Part shown: piece after piece, positions 22,415 through 24,983 of the stretch | How positions within the stretch are numbered: position 1 is the stretch's first letter | How the letters are laid out: each line of letters begins with the position of its first letter | Origin: Roseovarius sp. UBA6167 | GTDB lineage: Bacteria > Pseudomonadota > Alphaproteobacteria > Rhodobacterales > Rhodobacteraceae | NCBI GenBank assembly: GCA_002428225.1 | Contig: DIUD01000061.1 | Location: forward strand, 1-24,983 | Length of the DNA: 24,983 nucleotides | Direction: 5' to 3' | Notes under the pieces: generated by a model | The model's database searches: none | The model's input: the letters and a program-made list of their open reading frames with translations, nothing else | What the model was told of the DNA's origin: nothing | Translations under genes and position numbers: made by a program

Positions 22415-23355
22415 TGCCACCGCGCAAAGTGATCTTCGCCTATCGACCTGGCCAGCAGAACATGGGCGGCAAGACCATGCGGGTGGACCAGCTTTCGGCC
22501 ATGGCCGCCGATCTTCTGGGCGCCGGCTACAGCGTCGAGACGGCAGTGGCCCCCCGTGAACGCCAGCCGCGCGCCTGCCGCCGCTTCGTCAGCAAGTGCA
22601 AGGGCGCGATCATTATCTTCCACAAGGGAGCCGCCACCGCGCTTGGTCCGGACAACCGCGCCCGGTTGCGGAAGGTCGCAGCCGGGATCTGTGTCGATCA
22701 CCTCGATATCGTGGCCCCGCCGTTCGAATATGGCTTCGTCGATATCCATATCGCGGCCAGCATCGCGGGTGAGCGAGAGTTGATCAGAGGGCTGGACAGC
22801 CTTGACCCGGCCCCCGGAACCCAGGTGCGCCACCTGCCCCATCACGCCGACCCGCGCCTTCGCAAGCCCGGCACTCCATCTCGGCACTTCGCCCTTGGCT
22901 ATTTCGGGCTGCCCGGAAACGCGGTATTGCCGCAGGGGGACGCCATTCCCGCGATGATGCCCGACTATCGCGGCAGCGGCCCGGTTTCCGAGGATTTCCT
23001 GAGCCAGATGGCGCAGGCCAATTTCCACATCTGCACCCGCGCGCCCTCAACCCGGCGCAACAAGGGAATCCTTGCGACCAAACCCTTCACCAAGGGGTTC
23101 AACGCCGCCGCTGTGGAGGCTAATGTGCTCGTCAACCGGCAGGTTCATGATGCCGAATACTACCTTGAAGAGGATTACCCCTATATGATCGCGGATTGCA
23201 GCCAAGCGGCCATCTCCGACGGCATCGCGCGTGCCGCCGCCGATTTCGGCGGTCCGGCATGGAGCAAGGCCAGGGCCGCGATGGACCGTATGGCAAGGCG
23301 GGTCGCGCCGCCCGCGGTCGTCGCGGAATTGGAAAAGATTTGCAGACTGTTTTAG
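22414..23355 (+). CDS. Unrecognised protein of the glycan cluster, possibly GT-B glycosyltransferase-like
   Basis: 313 residues, no signal or membrane helix. The N-terminal half reads like a Rossmann domain (KVIFAYRPGQQNMGGKTMRVDQL, then a GAIIIFHKG strand). The C-terminal half has TKPFTKGFNAAAVEANVLVN and YYLEEDYPYMIADCSQAAI, reminiscent of the donor-binding lobe of GT-B transferases, but no family was certain. A possible role is sugar transfer in the same pathway as its neighbours. It overlaps the FkbM gene by one base and precedes a glycosyltransferase. Treated as hypothetical. Confidence 0.6.
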   Translation: MPPRKVIFAYRPGQQNMGGKTMRVDQLSAMAADLLGAGYSVETAVAPRERQPRACRRFVSKCKGAIIIFHKGAATALGPDNRARLRKVAAGICVDHLDIVAPPFEYGFVDIHIAASIAGERELIRGLDSLDPAPGTQVRHLPHHADPRLRKPGTPSRHFALGYFGLPGNAVLPQGDAIPAMMPDYRGSGPVSEDFLSQMAQANFHICTRAPSTRRNKGILATKPFTKGFNAAAVEANVLVNRQVHDAEYYLEEDYPYMIADCSQAAISDGIARAAADFGGPAWSKARAAMDRMARRVAPPAVVAELEKICRLF

Positions 23356-23383
23356 GTTTAGGCTTGCCGAAAGGAGCGCGACA

Positions 23384-23431
23384 ATGGCCCGGATCGACAT
23401 CAGGCCCCTTGCCTCAAGGCCGTGGTCATGA
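23384..23431 (+). CDS. 15-codon mini-ORF coupled to the last glycosyltransferase
   Basis: It encodes MARIDIRPLASRPWS and has a strong ribosome site (AAAGGAG 8 bases before its ATG), whereas the glycosyltransferase has a poor one. Its TGA overlaps the glycosyltransferase ATG (23428) as ATGA. It may therefore be a coupling leader peptide. Alternatively it is the old N-terminus of that gene, separated by a frameshift: the paralogue has about 20 extra residues at the same place. Confidence 0.4.
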   Translation: MARIDIRPLASRPWS

Positions 23432-24390
23432 ACCGCTTTGTCATCGTCACCCCGATGAAGAACGAGGGGCCGTTCATCCTCGAATGGGTGGCGCATAACC
23501 TGGCCATCGGGGCCGATGTGATCACGGTCTTCTCGAACGATTGCACCGATGGCTCGGATGCGCTGCTCGACCGGCTCGATGCCATGGGCAAGGTCCGCCA
23601 TTTCGACAATTCCTCGCGACGCCCCGCCCCGCAGCGCCGCGCCTACCGCCGGTTTCTCAAGCTGGATCTCGCCGGGCCCGAGGATTGGGTGATCCCCATC
23701 GACGCCGACGAATATATCAACGTGCATTGCGGCGATCATACCTTGCGCGCGCTGACCGCCGCCGTGCCGGGCGCGCGCACGATCTCGATGACGTGGCGGC
23801 TGTTCGGCAATGCCGGTGTGCCGGGCTACGAGGACAGGTTCCTCACCGACCAGTTCACCCGCGCCGCCGCCGACATGACCCGCCGCCCGCCGCAGGCCTG
23901 GGGCCTCAAGACCATGTTCCATCGCGGTTTGTGGGAGCATATCGGCGTGCACCGGCCCAAGCGCCCCACGGTCGGGACATTCGCCGATCTGCACTGGGTC
24001 AACGGATCTGGCCAGCCGATGCCAGAGCGATACATGTCGGGATCATGGCGCGCGGGGCCGGATTCGCTTGGCTATGATCTGGTGCAGCTCAATCACTACG
24101 CGCTCAAGTCCTGCGAATCCTACCTGGTGAAAAAGGCGCGCGGGCGGGCGCATCACGGCGGCGAGGCGCTTGGCCTCGCATATTGGCAGAAGATGAACCA
24201 CAACCGGATCGAGGATCGCAGCATCGACGCCATCCGCCCGGCAAAGGCCGCGATCTACGAGGAGTTGCGAAGCGATCCCGAATTGCGCCGCCTGCACGAG
24301 GCGTGCTGCGACCGGCACCGTGAGGCCATTCGCGCACTTCATGCGCAACCCGAGAGCAGCGAGCTATTCCGGCACCTTCTGAACGCCTGA
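23428..24390 (+). CDS. Glycosyltransferase, Glyco_tranf_2_4 type (second copy)
   Basis: 320 residues. VIVTPMKNEGPFILEWVAHN at the N-terminus, VFSNDCTDGSD, the metal-binding IDADEY (D92-x-D94), the FGNAGVPGYEDRF region, HRPKR, and LNHYALKSCESYLVKKARGRAHH are all shared in order with the copy at 20582, showing common descent. MNHNRIEDRSI is likewise shared near the C-terminus. ATG 23428 has only AAGG upstream; a GTG at 23422 is in frame. Translation is probably coupled to the 15-codon ORF that overlaps its start. It is followed by a strong hairpin and ends the cluster. Confidence 0.85.
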   Translation: MNRFVIVTPMKNEGPFILEWVAHNLAIGADVITVFSNDCTDGSDALLDRLDAMGKVRHFDNSSRRPAPQRRAYRRFLKLDLAGPEDWVIPIDADEYINVHCGDHTLRALTAAVPGARTISMTWRLFGNAGVPGYEDRFLTDQFTRAAADMTRRPPQAWGLKTMFHRGLWEHIGVHRPKRPTVGTFADLHWVNGSGQPMPERYMSGSWRAGPDSLGYDLVQLNHYALKSCESYLVKKARGRAHHGGEALGLAYWQKMNHNRIEDRSIDAIRPAKAAIYEELRSDPELRRLHEACCDRHREAIRALHAQPESSELFRHLLNA

Positions 24391-24399
24391 CCGACCACC

Positions 24400-24421
24400 C
24401 CGGCCCCCGGACGGGGGCCGG
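24400..24421. terminator. Bidirectional terminator hairpin at the end of the glycan cluster
   Basis: CCGGCCCCC and GGGGGCCGG form a perfect 9-bp stem with a GGAC loop. It lies 9 bases after the glycosyltransferase stop and 16 bases before the stop of the convergent thiolase gene. The flanking tail CATCTTC is only slightly T-rich. Confidence 0.65.
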
Positions 24422-24437
24422 CATCTTCAGCCGTGGA

Positions 24438-24983
24438 TCACAGCGTCGCGCCGGTCCCCAGGATATTCGTCACCTGGCTGGACAGAACCCCGCCGTTTCC
24501 ATGGGCCAGCGCCAGTTCGGCCCCGGCGATCTGGCGCTCCCCCGCTTCGCCGCGCAGCTGCCGAACGGCCTCGACCAGCGTGAAAATCCCATACATTCCG
24601 GGATGCACGCAGGACAGCCCGCCGCCATTGGTATTGACCGGCAGGTGCCCGCCGGGCGCGATGCCGCCGTTGCCGACGAAAGCCCCGCCCTCACCCTTCT
24701 TGCAAAAGCCGAGATCCTCGAGGAACAGGATGACGTTGATGGTGAAGGCATCGTAAAGCTGCACCACGTCGATGTCCGAGGGGCGCACCCCGGCCATGTC
24801 CATCGCGGCAGGCCCCGATTGCGCGGCGCCCGTCACGGTCAGATCCGCCATTTCGGAAATGTCGCGATGCGTCGTGCCCTCGCCGCCGCCCAGCAGATAG
24901 ACCGGCGGCCTGGGATGGTCCTTCGCCGTCTCGGCCCGCCGCATCACCAGCGCGCCGCCCCCGTCGGTGACAAGGCAGCAGTC
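24438..24983 (-). CDS. Thiolase-family protein, C-terminal 181 codons (partial)
   Basis: C-terminal part of an acetyl-CoA acetyltransferase/SCP2-type thiolase. At the window edge DCCLVTDGGGALVMRR is the usual start of this lobe; then AAMDMAGVRPSDIDVVQLYDAFT, where the Asp/Tyr region contacts CoA; NTNGGGLSCVHPGMYGI with the active-site His; and HGNGG near the end, where classical thiolases have a Cys motif. This pattern is seen in the SCP2-like group, whose true reaction is often unknown. The N-terminal Cys lies outside the window. It runs convergent to the glycan cluster. Confidence 0.85.
   Translation of the reverse strand, partial: DCCLVTDGGGALVMRRAETAKDHPRPPVYLLGGGEGTTHRDISEMADLTVTGAAQSGPAAMDMAGVRPSDIDVVQLYDAFTINVILFLEDLGFCKKGEGGAFVGNGGIAPGGHLPVNTNGGGLSCVHPGMYGIFTLVEAVRQLRGEAGERQIAGAELALAHGNGGVLSSQVTNILGTGATL

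Noticed and set aside
20453..22420. 655-codon minus-strand ORF
   Set aside because: Antisense to the GT2 and FkbM genes that carry intact catalytic motifs.
24391..24437. Small RNA gene between convergent genes
   Set aside because: Only a terminator hairpin fits in 47 bases; no promoter seen.
1..24983. tRNA, CRISPR, insertion sequence or prophage signals
   Set aside because: No cloverleaf-like segment, no regularly spaced repeats, no transposase or integrase frame, and no flanking terminal repeats were seen.

Overview
The window (about 25 kb, GC-rich, tightly packed) looks like the chromosome of an alphaproteobacterium of the Rhodobacteraceae/Roseobacter group. This rests on the gene order and protein character: urtABCDE followed by ureDAB and ureC, a Roseobacter-type taurine-pyruvate aminotransferase, an Irr-type iron box before an Nfu gene, and an alpha-type ornithine decarboxylase leader. 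No organism name can be read from the sequence alone.

Left third (1-8365, minus strand): a urea acquisition and hydrolysis locus, transcribed right to left. A urea-binding protein (urtA), two permeases (urtB, urtC) and two ATPases (urtD, urtE) are followed by urease accessory protein ureD, the structural genes ureA and ureB, and the first 144 codons of ureC, which runs off the left edge. Between ureA and ureB is a 52-codon gene for a His-rich, signal/anchor-type small protein. A 225-bp stretch separates ureB from ureC and holds an uncertain ORF and a terminator-like hairpin.

Middle (8366-15511): a 494-bp divergent spacer leads to a fold-type III ornithine/lysine decarboxylase whose start region is enclosed in an RNA-like fold: a 10-bp long-range stem and two GNRA-capped hairpins, a candidate speF-type leader. 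A convergent class III aminotransferase (Tpa-like) follows. Then comes a plus-strand series: universal stress protein, Nfu-type Fe-S protein (with an Irr/ICE-like box and a sigma70-like promoter), tsaB and rimI (overlapping), a TauE/SafE permease and a membrane-anchored Alph_Pro_TM/TIGR02186-like protein.

Right third (15637-24390): a glycan-modification cluster with a sulfotransferase, a fucosyltransferase-like/TPR protein (minus strand), a fusion of a degenerate glycosyltransferase with an alpha/beta hydrolase, two intact Glyco_tranf_2_4-type glycosyltransferases, an FkbM methyltransferase and an unrecognised glycosyltransferase-like protein. No polymerase, flippase or export gene is seen, so the product is unknown. 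The window ends in the C-terminal part of a thiolase-family gene (minus strand).

The most interesting items are the ornithine decarboxylase leader, the glycosyltransferase-hydrolase fusion within the sulfotransferase/FkbM/GT cluster, the His-rich microprotein inside the urease operon, and the ICE-like box before nfu. No tRNA, rRNA, CRISPR array, transposase or phage gene was recognised.
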